In this document: positions 25,925-33,923 of the stretch, piece after piece
How the letters are laid out: the number at the start of each line of letters is the position of its first letter
Position numbering within the stretch: position 1 is the first letter of the stretch
Source of the DNA: CAZGUX01 sp964529305
GTDB lineage: Bacteria; Acidobacteriota; Terriglobia; Bryobacterales; Bryobacteraceae
Direction: 5' to 3'
Assembly (NCBI GenBank): GCA_964529305.1
Contig: CAZGUX010000131.1
Location: 1-64,000, forward strand
Length of the DNA stretch: 64,000 nt
The notes under the pieces: model-generated
Told to the model about the DNA's origin: nothing
Databases searched by the model: none
The model's input: the letters and a program-made list of their open reading frames with translations, nothing else
Program-made: the position numbers and the translations under genes

Positions 25925-28580
25925 TTTGGGCGGCGGCGGCTCGGAGCGTCAGATGACCGAGCTTGCCTGTTTGCTCGACCGCTCCCGCTTTCAGCCACAT
26001 GTGGGTTGCTTTTCCTTGAAAGGAGTGAGAAAAGCCGACCTGGAAGCGGCCGATGTACCGTTAGTCGAGTTTCCTGTCCGTTCGTTCGGGTCGATGTCGG
26101 CATTTCGGGCAGGCCAGATGCTGGGTGAATATGTGCGGGAACACGGGATCCGGATTGTGCACGCCTTCGATGTTCCGGCGAATCTGTTCGGCGTGTTCGC
26201 CGCAAGCTGGTTCGAGGTTCCGGTGGTGATCTCGAGCCAGCGCGCATTCCGCAGCCTGACCCCCGGCATCTATCATCATCTGCTTCGGGTCACCGACCAG
26301 ATGGTGGATGCCATCGTGGTGAACTCGGCAGTGCTGCGGCAGCAACTGATCGATGAAGATCGTGTGCCGGCCCGGAAACTCAGGCTTTGCTACAACGCGA
26401 TTGACACCAGTGTCTATCACCCGGAAGGCCCGTCAGAAAAGGAACGGTTTGGAGGAGGGATTGTGGTCGGCTCGACCAGCATGTTCCGGCCGGAGAAGGG
26501 TGTCGAAACCTTGATGCGGGGATTTGCGGGGGTCTACAAGGAGTTCGCGGATGCGCGGCTGCTGCTGGTGGGCGACGGACCCCGCCGGCCGGACTTGGAA
26601 GCGCTGGCGGAACAACTCGGGATTGCGGGCAGATGTCATTGGACCGGAGAGACGCAGCATGTCCTTCCGTGGCTGCGCGCCATCGACGTCTTCGTACTGC
26701 CCTCGCTCTCGGAAGCCTTTTCCAACTCGCTCATGGAAGCGATGGCGGCCGGCTGCGCTGTGATTGCCTCGTGTGTGGGCGGTAATCCGGAGTTGATCGA
26801 AGACGGCGTCAACGGTGTGTTATTCGAACCGGGTGACGTTCAAGGTCTTACCCGGCAGTTGAGGCGAGTGATGAAGGACGCCGGGCAGAGGAGACTACTG
26901 CGGGAAGCCGGCCGCGCGTCTATCGAAACACGATTCTCGGCCAGTGGCTCCAGAAAACGGTTTCAGGCATTGTACGAAGAACTGTTGCTGGAGAAATGCG
27001 GATTTCTGGAACCGGCTCCGGTGAACGGCGGACAGAGGCTCGTCTCCGCGCCGGAGACCGCGGGGAAAAATCGGTCGCGCTCCAGCGTGCGTTTCGGCAT
27101 CATCGCGAGCGACCCGCTCGATGCTTTCGCGCGCCGGGTTGTGAGTGAGATGCAGGCGGTACGCGGCGTCGAACTGGTGCTGCACCTGGTGACCGCGCGT
27201 CGCGACGAGAGCCAAGGCGAAGGCGCGCGAATGCCTACGGTGACGAAAGTTCCGCACCCAGGGCCGGAGCTGCGGGGCGTCGCCCTGGACTTGCTGTGGA
27301 ATATGGACGTCCTGGTGCAACTGGAGGGGGAAACCCTGCGCGGAGAGGTGGTGGAAATCCCGCGTTTTGGCGTCTGGCGGATGGAGGCCCGCGACTTCCT
27401 CTTACCGGTGTACCGGGGCGAGTATGTCACCGAAGGACGGGTGGAGCGCCTGACTTCGCGCCCGGGAACGCGACGGATCGTCGACCGCCGGAGGACGCGC
27501 ACCGATCCGTACTCGATCCACGCCAATCAACGGAAACTGCAGGAAGCCATGGCAGGAGCGCCCGCACGGTTGTGCCGTCTGCTGTTGGCTGGTCTGCCGC
27601 TGGGCCAGGAGACGGAAAGCCTTCCACGGCCGGCCTCGCAGTTGACCGAATTTCAACGCTGGCTGCTGGAATGCCGGCTGGCTGCCCGCCAGTTGAGGAG
27701 CCAGGTGCATTCTCTATGTCATCTCGAGAACTGGCGGACCGGCCTGGTTCGCGCACCGATCGAGCGCTTTCTCGAGCCCGATTTTCAACCCTCCATCGAA
27801 TGGATCCGCTATCAGGAGCCGCTGCAGTTCATCGCCGACCCGTACCTGATTGTTGACTCCCAGGGCCACGGCCGCCTGCTGGCGGAGGAGTTCGACCACA
27901 CCGACAACCGGGGACGGATTGTGGAAGCGCTGGTCGAGGGCGGCCGGATCGTCTCTCCGATCCGCCTGGCGATCCGTGAGCCGTTTCACTTGTCAAACCC
28001 CTTTCCGATTGAGCATGACGGCGAGTTGTACTGTGTTCCGGAAAGCTACCAGGCACGCGAGATTCGTTTGTATCGACGGGACGGCGATGGCTGGAAGTTT
28101 CACACGACGCTCCTTCGGAACCTGGCCGCCGTTGACGCGGTTGTGGTCCGGCACGACGGCCGGTGGTGGCTGTTTTGCACCGATCAGGAAGCGGATCCGG
28201 ACGCTGCCCTGCATGTGTTCTACGCGGAAGATCTCCTGGGCCCCTGGTCGCCGCACCGGGCGAATCCGGTCAAGGTGGATGTGACCTCCAGCCGTCCTGC
28301 CGGGACGCCCTTTGTGGTGGACGGGAAGCTGTACCGGCCGGCTCAGGACTGCTCGCAATCGTATGGCTGGAGATTGGCTTTGAATCGGATCGACCGGCTG
28401 ACGCCGGACGAGTTCCTGGAAACGACGGTGCGGGTGGTCAACCCGCCGGGCCCGTTCACCGGAATCCACACGCTCTCAGGCTGTGGGGAATACACGGCCA
28501 TCGATGTGAAATCGATAGACTTCTCGTTGCGGTTCACCGGCCGCAGGCTGGGTCACAAGCTGAAACGGGTTTTCGCATGA
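25893..28580 (+). CDS. GT4 glycosyltransferase fused to GINT1-like propeller domain
   Basis: An 895-residue multidomain protein. Residues ~1-375 are a GT4 glycosyltransferase (SLGGGGSERQ start, HAFDVPANLFG, VVGSTSMFRPEKGVE, SEAFSNSLMEAMAAG). Residues ~400-590 are a linker domain with RFGIIAS and LLWNMDVLVQLEG that resembles a degenerate formyltransferase-type N-terminal region. Residues ~620-895 match the glucosamine inositolphosphorylceramide transferase 1 N-terminal (GINT1_N) propeller: FIADPYLI, LLAEEFDHTDNRGRI, FHLSNPFPIEHDGELYCVPE, FCTDQEADPDAALHVFYA, RPAQDCSQSYGW. In bacteria this domain often accompanies formyl- or glycosyltransferases. The start ATG lies inside the end of the previous gene. 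The linker assignment is tentative. Confidence 0.82.
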   Translation: MAIPLLLMSRSLGGGGSERQMTELACLLDRSRFQPHVGCFSLKGVRKADLEAADVPLVEFPVRSFGSMSAFRAGQMLGEYVREHGIRIVHAFDVPANLFGVFAASWFEVPVVISSQRAFRSLTPGIYHHLLRVTDQMVDAIVVNSAVLRQQLIDEDRVPARKLRLCYNAIDTSVYHPEGPSEKERFGGGIVVGSTSMFRPEKGVETLMRGFAGVYKEFADARLLLVGDGPRRPDLEALAEQLGIAGRCHWTGETQHVLPWLRAIDVFVLPSLSEAFSNSLMEAMAAGCAVIASCVGGNPELIEDGVNGVLFEPGDVQGLTRQLRRVMKDAGQRRLLREAGRASIETRFSASGSRKRFQALYEELLLEKCGFLEPAPVNGGQRLVSAPETAGKNRSRSSVRFGIIASDPLDAFARRVVSEMQAVRGVELVLHLVTARRDESQGEGARMPTVTKVPHPGPELRGVALDLLWNMDVLVQLEGETLRGEVVEIPRFGVWRMEARDFLLPVYRGEYVTEGRVERLTSRPGTRRIVDRRRTRTDPYSIHANQRKLQEAMAGAPARLCRLLLAGLPLGQETESLPRPASQLTEFQRWLLECRLAARQLRSQVHSLCHLENWRTGLVRAPIERFLEPDFQPSIEWIRYQEPLQFIADPYLIVDSQGHGRLLAEEFDHTDNRGRIVEALVEGGRIVSPIRLAIREPFHLSNPFPIEHDGELYCVPESYQAREIRLYRRDGDGWKFHTTLLRNLAAVDAVVVRHDGRWWLFCTDQEADPDAALHVFYAEDLLGPWSPHRANPVKVDVTSSRPAGTPFVVDGKLYRPAQDCSQSYGWRLALNRIDRLTPDEFLETTVRVVNPPGPFTGIHTLSGCGEYTAIDVKSIDFSLRFTGRRLGHKLKRVFA

Positions 28581-28636
28581 GCATTCGGACAGCGGCCCGG
28601 GTTCGTTCCGCGCGGTGTGGATTGTATCTTTAAGCA

Positions 28637-29620
28637 ATGGCTCAGAAAAGGGCGCTCATTACGGGGATCACCGGCCAGGACGGCTCGTATCTTGCCGAGT
28701 TTCTACTTTCCGAGGGCTACGAAGTGCACGGCATCGTCCGCCGCATCGCGCTCGAAGACCCGGAGCACCGGCTGTCGCGGATTCTGATGATTCGCGATCG
28801 GATTCATCTGCACGCCGCGTCTCTGGAAAGTTATGCCAGCCTTCACCAGGTGATCCAGAATGTCATCCCGGACGAGTGCTATCACCTCGCTGCCCAGAGT
28901 TTTGTCAGCTACTCGTTCGACGACGAGTTCTCCACGCTGAACACGAATATCAACGGCACGCACTACCTGTTGGCTGCGGTGAAGAACGTCGCTCCGAAGT
29001 GCAAATTCTACTTCGCCGGCTCGAGCGAGATGTTCGGCAAGGCCGAGGAAGTGCCGCAGAAAGAAACCACGCGCTTCCATCCCCGCTCGACCTATGGGAT
29101 CAGCAAAGTGGCGGGATTCGACCTGACCCGAAACTACCGGGAGGCGTACGGGATGTTCGCCTGCAGTGGAATTCTGTTCAATCATGAATCGCCGCGCCGG
29201 GGATTCGAGTTTGTGACCCGGAAGATCAGCTCCGCGGTCGCGCGCGTCGTCACCGGCAAGACCCGGGAGTTGCCCCTCGGCAACCTGGAGGCCAAGCGCG
29301 ATTGGGGACACGCGCGGGAGTACGTGGAGGCGATGTGGATGATGCTGCAGCAGCCGGATCCCGACGACTACGTGGTTGCCACGGGAGAGACGCACTCGGT
29401 GCGGGAGTTTGTCGACGTGGCGTTCTCCATCGTCGGATTGGATTACCGGGACTACGTGAAGCTCGATCAGAACCTGCACCGGCCGGCGGAGGTCAATGTG
29501 TTGTTGGGCGATTACACCAAGGCCAGGCAGAAGCTGGGTTGGCATCCGGAGATTCGCTTTGAACAACTGGTTCGCGAAATGGTCGAGACCGACTGCAAGG
29601 CGGCTGGTGTCGAGATATAG
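28637..29620 (+). CDS. gmd: GDP-mannose 4,6-dehydratase
   Basis: A 327-residue short-chain dehydrogenase-type enzyme that converts GDP-mannose to GDP-4-keto-6-deoxymannose, the precursor of GDP-fucose, GDP-rhamnose and related sugars. The NAD(P)-binding motif GITGQDGSYLAE is at residues 9-20, the catalytic Tyr-x3-Lys is in STYGISKVAG, and the family signature FNHESPRRG and GNLEAKRDWGHAREYV are present. No GDP-fucose synthase or RMD gene lies next to it; the keto sugar may be used by an enzyme outside this window. It sits 56 bases after the fused glycosyltransferase and 16 bases before galE. Confidence 0.95.
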   Translation: MAQKRALITGITGQDGSYLAEFLLSEGYEVHGIVRRIALEDPEHRLSRILMIRDRIHLHAASLESYASLHQVIQNVIPDECYHLAAQSFVSYSFDDEFSTLNTNINGTHYLLAAVKNVAPKCKFYFAGSSEMFGKAEEVPQKETTRFHPRSTYGISKVAGFDLTRNYREAYGMFACSGILFNHESPRRGFEFVTRKISSAVARVVTGKTRELPLGNLEAKRDWGHAREYVEAMWMMLQQPDPDDYVVATGETHSVREFVDVAFSIVGLDYRDYVKLDQNLHRPAEVNVLLGDYTKARQKLGWHPEIRFEQLVREMVETDCKAAGVEI

Positions 29621-29636
29621 CTCGTAACAGTAACTT

Positions 29637-30611
29637 ATGAGAATCCTGGTCACGGGCGGCGCCGGCTACATCGGCAGTCATGCCGCCAAAGCGCTACGTC
29701 AATCCGGCTTTGACGTGGTGGTCCTCGACAATCTCAGCATGGGTCATCGCTGGGCCGTCAAATGGGGCCGGTTGATTCACGCGGATCTGGCCGATGCGGC
29801 GGATCTCGTCAGCCTTCTCCGCGACGAGGGAGTCGAGGCGGTGGTGCATTTCGCGGCCAGCACGGCGGTGGGCGAATCGGTCCTGCACCCGCGCCGGTAC
29901 TATCGCAACAATGTTGTCAATACCCTCAACCTGCTGGAGGCCATGGTGGATGCCGGCGTCGGCGCCATTGTCTTTTCCTCCACCTGCGCGACCTATGGCG
30001 ACCCGATCCGGATTCCCATCGACGAAGATCACCCGCAGCATCCGATCAACCCCTACGGTGAAACGAAACTGACCGTCGAACGCATCCTGCGCGCGTTCGG
30101 CGATGCCTATGGAATACGCTGGTTCGCGCTGCGGTATTTCAACGCCGCGGGCGCGGATCCCGACGGGCAGATCGGAGAGGACCATACACCTGAGTCGCAC
30201 TTGATCCCTCTCGTAATTGAAGCCGCGCTCGGCCGCAGGTCCCATCTGGAGGTCTACGGCACGGACTATCCGACTCCGGACGGAACGGCTGTGCGGGACT
30301 ACATTCACGTCACCGACCTGGCCGACGCGCATGTCCGGGCGCTTCGCTATCTGCTCGACAACGGGTCGAGCACGGCGGTCAACCTGGGCACCGGGACGGG
30401 GCATACGATCCGCGAGGTGATCGCCGCCGTGCAAGCGCTCAGTCCCCGGCCGATCACTGTCCGGGAGACGGAACGGCGCGCGGGCGACGCGCCCATTCTG
30501 GTTGCCAACTCGGCCAAGGCGGAGCGCATCCTGGGGTGGAAGCCTCGATATTCCGATCTCGCTTCGATCGTAGGGACGGCCTTCCGGTGGCATTCTGGAC
30601 ATGGCCGTTGA
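29637..30611 (+). CDS. galE: UDP-glucose 4-epimerase
   Basis: A 324-residue extended short-chain dehydrogenase. Features are the N-terminal NAD motif GGAGYIGSH, SSTCATYGD, the catalytic YGETK, ALRYFNAAGADPDG, VRDYIHVTDLADAH, and the C-terminal LGWKPRYSDL, all as in GalE. It interconverts UDP-glucose and UDP-galactose and so supplies a galactose donor. It is the last gene of the tight plus-strand operon; about 190 bases without a recognisable gene follow. Confidence 0.93.
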   Translation: MRILVTGGAGYIGSHAAKALRQSGFDVVVLDNLSMGHRWAVKWGRLIHADLADAADLVSLLRDEGVEAVVHFAASTAVGESVLHPRRYYRNNVVNTLNLLEAMVDAGVGAIVFSSTCATYGDPIRIPIDEDHPQHPINPYGETKLTVERILRAFGDAYGIRWFALRYFNAAGADPDGQIGEDHTPESHLIPLVIEAALGRRSHLEVYGTDYPTPDGTAVRDYIHVTDLADAHVRALRYLLDNGSSTAVNLGTGTGHTIREVIAAVQALSPRPITVRETERRAGDAPILVANSAKAERILGWKPRYSDLASIVGTAFRWHSGHGR

Positions 30612-30801
30612 CCGCAGTCTCGTCAACTGGCGGAATTGAGGATGTGATCATTCATGCAAATGCCACGGTGTGGAAGATTTGGACGGTTGTTGCAGACAGG
30701 CTCCCGCGAGTTCCCGGCTCTCCGGGGTTCACAATATGGCTGATCCCGCAAGCCGGCTTCGACTCTCGGCCACGGCCTGGAACCATTACAATGAGGGTGT
30801 C

Positions 30802-31149
30802 ATGGTCCGACAACTCGATGCCGTTTTCGAGGCGGGCGTGCTTCGTCCTCTCGAGCCCTTAGCCTTGACTGAACAGCAGCGGGTTCGTCTGACGCTGGAC
30901 GATGAGCCGGCTGCGCAAGAGGCCGCCGTTGTTTCAGGACGGGCAGATTCCCGGCGGGAAGAGATGTTATGGCTGGCCTCCGAAGCGAGTCCGTATGCCG
31001 GTCAGTGGGTTGCCCTTCATGGTTCCCGCCTGATCGCACACGGTATGGATGCGGCGACAGTCCGAGCCGCTGCTCGGGTCGCCGGCGTCGAGCGTCCGTT
31101 GCTGATCCACGTTCCCGAGGAGACCGATCTGCCATTCGGGGGCTGGTAG
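30802..31149 (+). CDS. DUF104 (AF2212-type) and DUF5678 protein, antitoxin-like
   Basis: A 115-residue protein starting at the ATG preceded by GAGGGTG. Residues 1-35 match the AF2212/DUF104 antitoxin-like fold (QLDAVFEAGVLRPLEPLAL ... VRLTLDD). Residues ~60-115 match DUF5678: YAGQWVALHGSRLIAHG, then ERPLLIHVPEETDLPF. The next gene, a retropepsin-like protease, begins one base after its stop. Pairs of this kind are seen in other genomes. Whether the small protein regulates or is a substrate of the protease is unknown. Confidence 0.72.
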   Translation: MVRQLDAVFEAGVLRPLEPLALTEQQRVRLTLDDEPAAQEAAVVSGRADSRREEMLWLASEASPYAGQWVALHGSRLIAHGMDAATVRAAARVAGVERPLLIHVPEETDLPFGGW

Positions 31150-31150
31150 A

Positions 31151-31566
31151 TTGACGCACCGGCTGGCATTTGCGCACATTCACTCCTACGCCGGCCAGGA
31201 TACGAGTATTGCGGTACCCATCGTTCTTCGTTCCGGCGCCAACGTTGTCGACTTGATCGCCTCAGTGGATACTGGAGCGTCGCATTGCCTGTTTGAAAGT
31301 GCCTACGCTGTTGAATTAGGTTTGGACCTGACCAGCGGCGTTTACCAGCGTTTTCGAACTGCCAACGGCAGTTTCTCCGCGTTCGGCCATGAGGTTGAAT
31401 CGACGTTTTTGGGATAAACACCCAGTCTCTCGTCTACTTCTTCGCTGAACCCTCCATTGTCAAGAATGTCCTTGGGCGCGGAGGCTGGTTAGACCGGGTT
31501 CGATTGGGCATCGTCGACCACGACCGCAGGCTGTACGTAGCCGAGTACGATTTCGACTCAGAGTGA
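31151..31566 (+). pseudogene. Retropepsin-like aspartic protease, frameshifted
   Basis: The first frame (TTG at 31151 to 31417) gives a retroviral-type aspartyl protease half: ASVDTGASHCLFE with catalytic Asp40 in DTG, then a flap-like segment. It stops right after a T5-G3 run at about 31410-31417. The continuation is in the next frame: INTQSLVYFFAEPS, then NVLGRGGWLDRVRLGIVDH and an ending YDFDSE at 31566. That is the expected C-terminal half of the family. One missing T in the run would explain the break. Either a real frameshift, a slippage site, or a sequencing/assembly error. It is paired with the antitoxin-like gene one base upstream. Confidence 0.75.
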
Positions 31567-31628
31567 ATTGCCATCCCACCGAAAGATCGCAGAGGGTCTC
31601 CCGGCGGAACGCGGAGGCGTCTGCCAAA

Positions 31629-32444
31629 ATGAAATGGATGCTGAACAAGCTCGCGCTGATGGGCGCCCGATTCATGCCCACGACGCTCAAGACCTTCATC
31701 CATCATCATCAGTTCCTCGACCGGTTTTCCCGGCGTGTTTACGGCGGCATGATGGGGTCTCACACCGTGGACATCGAAGAGGGGCCCATGAAGGGACTCA
31801 AGCTGGTGACGGGTCCGAACGTCTCTCATGCCCATGTGCGAGGCATCTATGAGCAGGAAACCATGACCGCGATCGACGGTCAGGTTCGGCCGGGCTTCAT
31901 CTGCTACGATCTGGGCGCCAGCATCGGTTACGTCACGCTGTTGATGGCGCGGAAGGCCCGGCATGTGTACGCGTTTGAGCCCGCGCCCCACGCGGCGGCC
32001 GAGATGCGGCGGCAACTGGCGGCGAACGAGATGAACAATGTGTCGATTGTCTCGGATCCCGTCAGCCACAATGAGCGCGAAGTCTCCTTTGCCCTGACCG
32101 ACGCGGCCTGCGGATCGGCAATCAACGAGACCGAAACCCGGTGGGAGATCTTGAAGTTGAGAACCACGACTCTCGACCGGTTCGCGGAGCGGAACCCGCC
32201 GCCCGACTTCATCAAGATCGACGTGGAGGGAGAAGAAGGGCCGGTGCTCGAAGGGTCTCGCGGCCTGCTGCGGACGAAGCGCCCGGTGATCTGCTGTGAA
32301 CTGCACTCGGTGGAGGCGGCCAGGCACGTGTGCCGGGTGCTCGAGGAGTCCGGCTACCGGGTACGGCAACTGAACGGAGAGCCGTTTGTCGTTCCCGACG
32401 AGATCGTCGCGGGCGATGTGCAGGTGATGGCAATGCCGGCCTAA
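31629..32444 (+). CDS. FkbM family SAM methyltransferase
   Basis: A 271-residue methyltransferase. The SAM motif CYDLGASIGYVTLL, then VYAFEPAPHAAAEM, TTTLDRFAE and the FkbM hallmark PDFIKIDVEGEEGPVLEGS are all present. These enzymes O-methylate sugars or polyketides, and a glycan hydroxyl is likely here from context. The start is ATG before KWMLNKL; a longer in-frame ATG (31563) overlaps the preceding reading frame. About 34 bases around this start are repeated at 33793-33826. Confidence 0.85.
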   Translation: MKWMLNKLALMGARFMPTTLKTFIHHHQFLDRFSRRVYGGMMGSHTVDIEEGPMKGLKLVTGPNVSHAHVRGIYEQETMTAIDGQVRPGFICYDLGASIGYVTLLMARKARHVYAFEPAPHAAAEMRRQLAANEMNNVSIVSDPVSHNEREVSFALTDAACGSAINETETRWEILKLRTTTLDRFAERNPPPDFIKIDVEGEEGPVLEGSRGLLRTKRPVICCELHSVEAARHVCRVLEESGYRVRQLNGEPFVVPDEIVAGDVQVMAMPA

Positions 32445-32509
32445 GTGTGCGGCGTCGAGCGCACGGACGTACGGCCTTATCGTGGACGAAGTTGGAACAT
32501 GAATTAAGC

Positions 32510-33697
32510 CTATTCACTGACCGAGGAGAGGTCGCCCAGCAGTGTGGACAAGGGGACCACTTCAGTGTGGGGGTCATTCCGAAAAGGCTCGCGACCGGGG
32601 TAAACGACGAGACGCCTGCCGGCTTTGACATCCTCACAGGCCAAATGAAAACCTCTGCCAGGATGAGGACTCGAGATCGAGCGCTTGACTTCAATTGCCC
32701 AAAGGTCCCCGTTGGCGAATTCCAGAAGAAGGTCGATCTCCGCTCCGCCCGAGGTTCGATAGAACCAGCCAGTGGCGCCAACTGGCGCCAGCGAGAGGAT
32801 ATTCTCGATCACGAACCCTTCCCAGCCTGGCCCGGCGACCGGATGCCCAAGCAATGATTCCAGATGTGCGATTCCCAGAAGGGCGTGTGCAATGCCGCTG
32901 TCCCGCAGATAGATCTTGGGCGAACGAACCAGACGCTTGGAAGCGTTGGAGTGCCAAGGCTGGAGCCGCCGGACCAGGAGCAAGTCGACCATCATGTCCA
33001 AGTAGCGTCCCACGGTCTGGCCACTCACACCGAGCCCGGAAGCCAATCGTGCCGCGTTGAGCAACTGGCCTTGATTGTGCGCGAGCATTTGCCAGAACCG
33101 GTGCAGAGTTTCCGCCGGAATCCGGGGCCCGAGGGCTGGGATGTCGCGTTCGAGGTAGGTGAGAATGAACGCCCGCCGCCAGTCAAGGCTAGCAGCATCG
33201 TGGCGGGCGAGAAAGCTGTCGGGAAACCCGCCCCGGCTCCAAAGGCGGTCAATCGCGTCCGAAGAGTGCGCCTGAATTTCGGGGAGCGTGAATGGGGTTA
33301 GCTCGAGGTAGACGATTCTCCCAGCGAGACTTTCGGCGGATTGCTTCAACAGATCGATGGAAGCGGAGCCCAGCAAAAGGAACTGTCCGGCTCGAATTCC
33401 CTGGCGGCGGCGCTGATCGATCAGGCTGCGGAGGGTCTGAAAAATTCCAGGGACACGGTGGATCTCATCCATAATGACCAGCTTGTCCTGATGCCTGGAG
33501 AGGTAAAGCTCGGCATCGGCCAACTTGGCGCGGTCGGAAGGGAGTTCAAGGTCGAGGTAGACGGCCCTGTCGCCGAGTTCCTCCGCAAAGGTATGGGCCA
33601 AGGTGGTCTTGCCTACCTGGCGCGGGCCGAGGAGGGCAACGGCTGGGAAGTGGGCGACGGAATCCCGCAAGCGATGGGCGAGGAGGCGGGCTAGCAT
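32510..33697 (-). CDS. AAA-type ATPase with DUF4143 domain
   Basis: A 395-residue ATPase. Walker A is GPRQVGKTT at about 24-32, Walker B-like LVIMDEIHRVPG at about 73-84, and LLLGSASIDLL acts as a sensor region. The C-terminal half (about 210-380) is the DUF4143 domain with an endonuclease-like segment (GGAEIDLLLEF ... WAIEVKRS), which carries the D..E-x-K pattern of the PD-(D/E)xK fold. The family is widespread, mobile and of unknown biological role, and is often found near toxin-antitoxin genes. It lies in the opposite orientation to its neighbours and interrupts the methyltransferase/oxidoreductase series. Confidence 0.85.
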   Translation of the reverse strand: MLARLLAHRLRDSVAHFPAVALLGPRQVGKTTLAHTFAEELGDRAVYLDLELPSDRAKLADAELYLSRHQDKLVIMDEIHRVPGIFQTLRSLIDQRRRQGIRAGQFLLLGSASIDLLKQSAESLAGRIVYLELTPFTLPEIQAHSSDAIDRLWSRGGFPDSFLARHDAASLDWRRAFILTYLERDIPALGPRIPAETLHRFWQMLAHNQGQLLNAARLASGLGVSGQTVGRYLDMMVDLLLVRRLQPWHSNASKRLVRSPKIYLRDSGIAHALLGIAHLESLLGHPVAGPGWEGFVIENILSLAPVGATGWFYRTSGGAEIDLLLEFANGDLWAIEVKRSISSPHPGRGFHLACEDVKAGRRLVVYPGREPFRNDPHTEVVPLSTLLGDLSSVSE

Positions 33698-33792
33698 CTA
33701 TGTAATTATTCCATGAACTAGAAGATATACCTGGCTACTGCTCCTCCATTTGGAATCTCTGTCTGGGAGCCGAAGAGCCCACGGCCCCGGAA

Positions 33793-33826
33793 GTGTCTGT
33801 CAAAATGAAATGGATGTTCAATGAGC
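33793..33826 (+). repeat. Near-copy of the FkbM gene start region
   Basis: About 34 bases, including CTGTCAAAATGAAATGGATG, match 31617-31650 at the start of the FkbM gene with only a few differences. The reading frame here stays open only to the ATGA just before the oxidoreductase start. It may be a remnant left by duplication or insertion of the FkbM-ATPase segment. The 226 bases between the ATPase and the oxidoreductase hold nothing else recognisable. Confidence 0.5.
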
Positions 33827-33923
33827 AAACGCGTGCGGATGTAACTCCAACGGCACGTCGTTCCTGCGTCCGTGGCACGAGGCAGGCCCTCCCTTGCGGT
33901 CAGGCCTCGGAACAAACAACGAG

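Noticed and set aside
18713..30611. Exosortase/PEP-CTERM type EPS locus
   Set aside because: The amidotransferase and GT4 resemble members of such loci, but no exosortase, PEP-CTERM protein, flippase or polymerase gene is present here.
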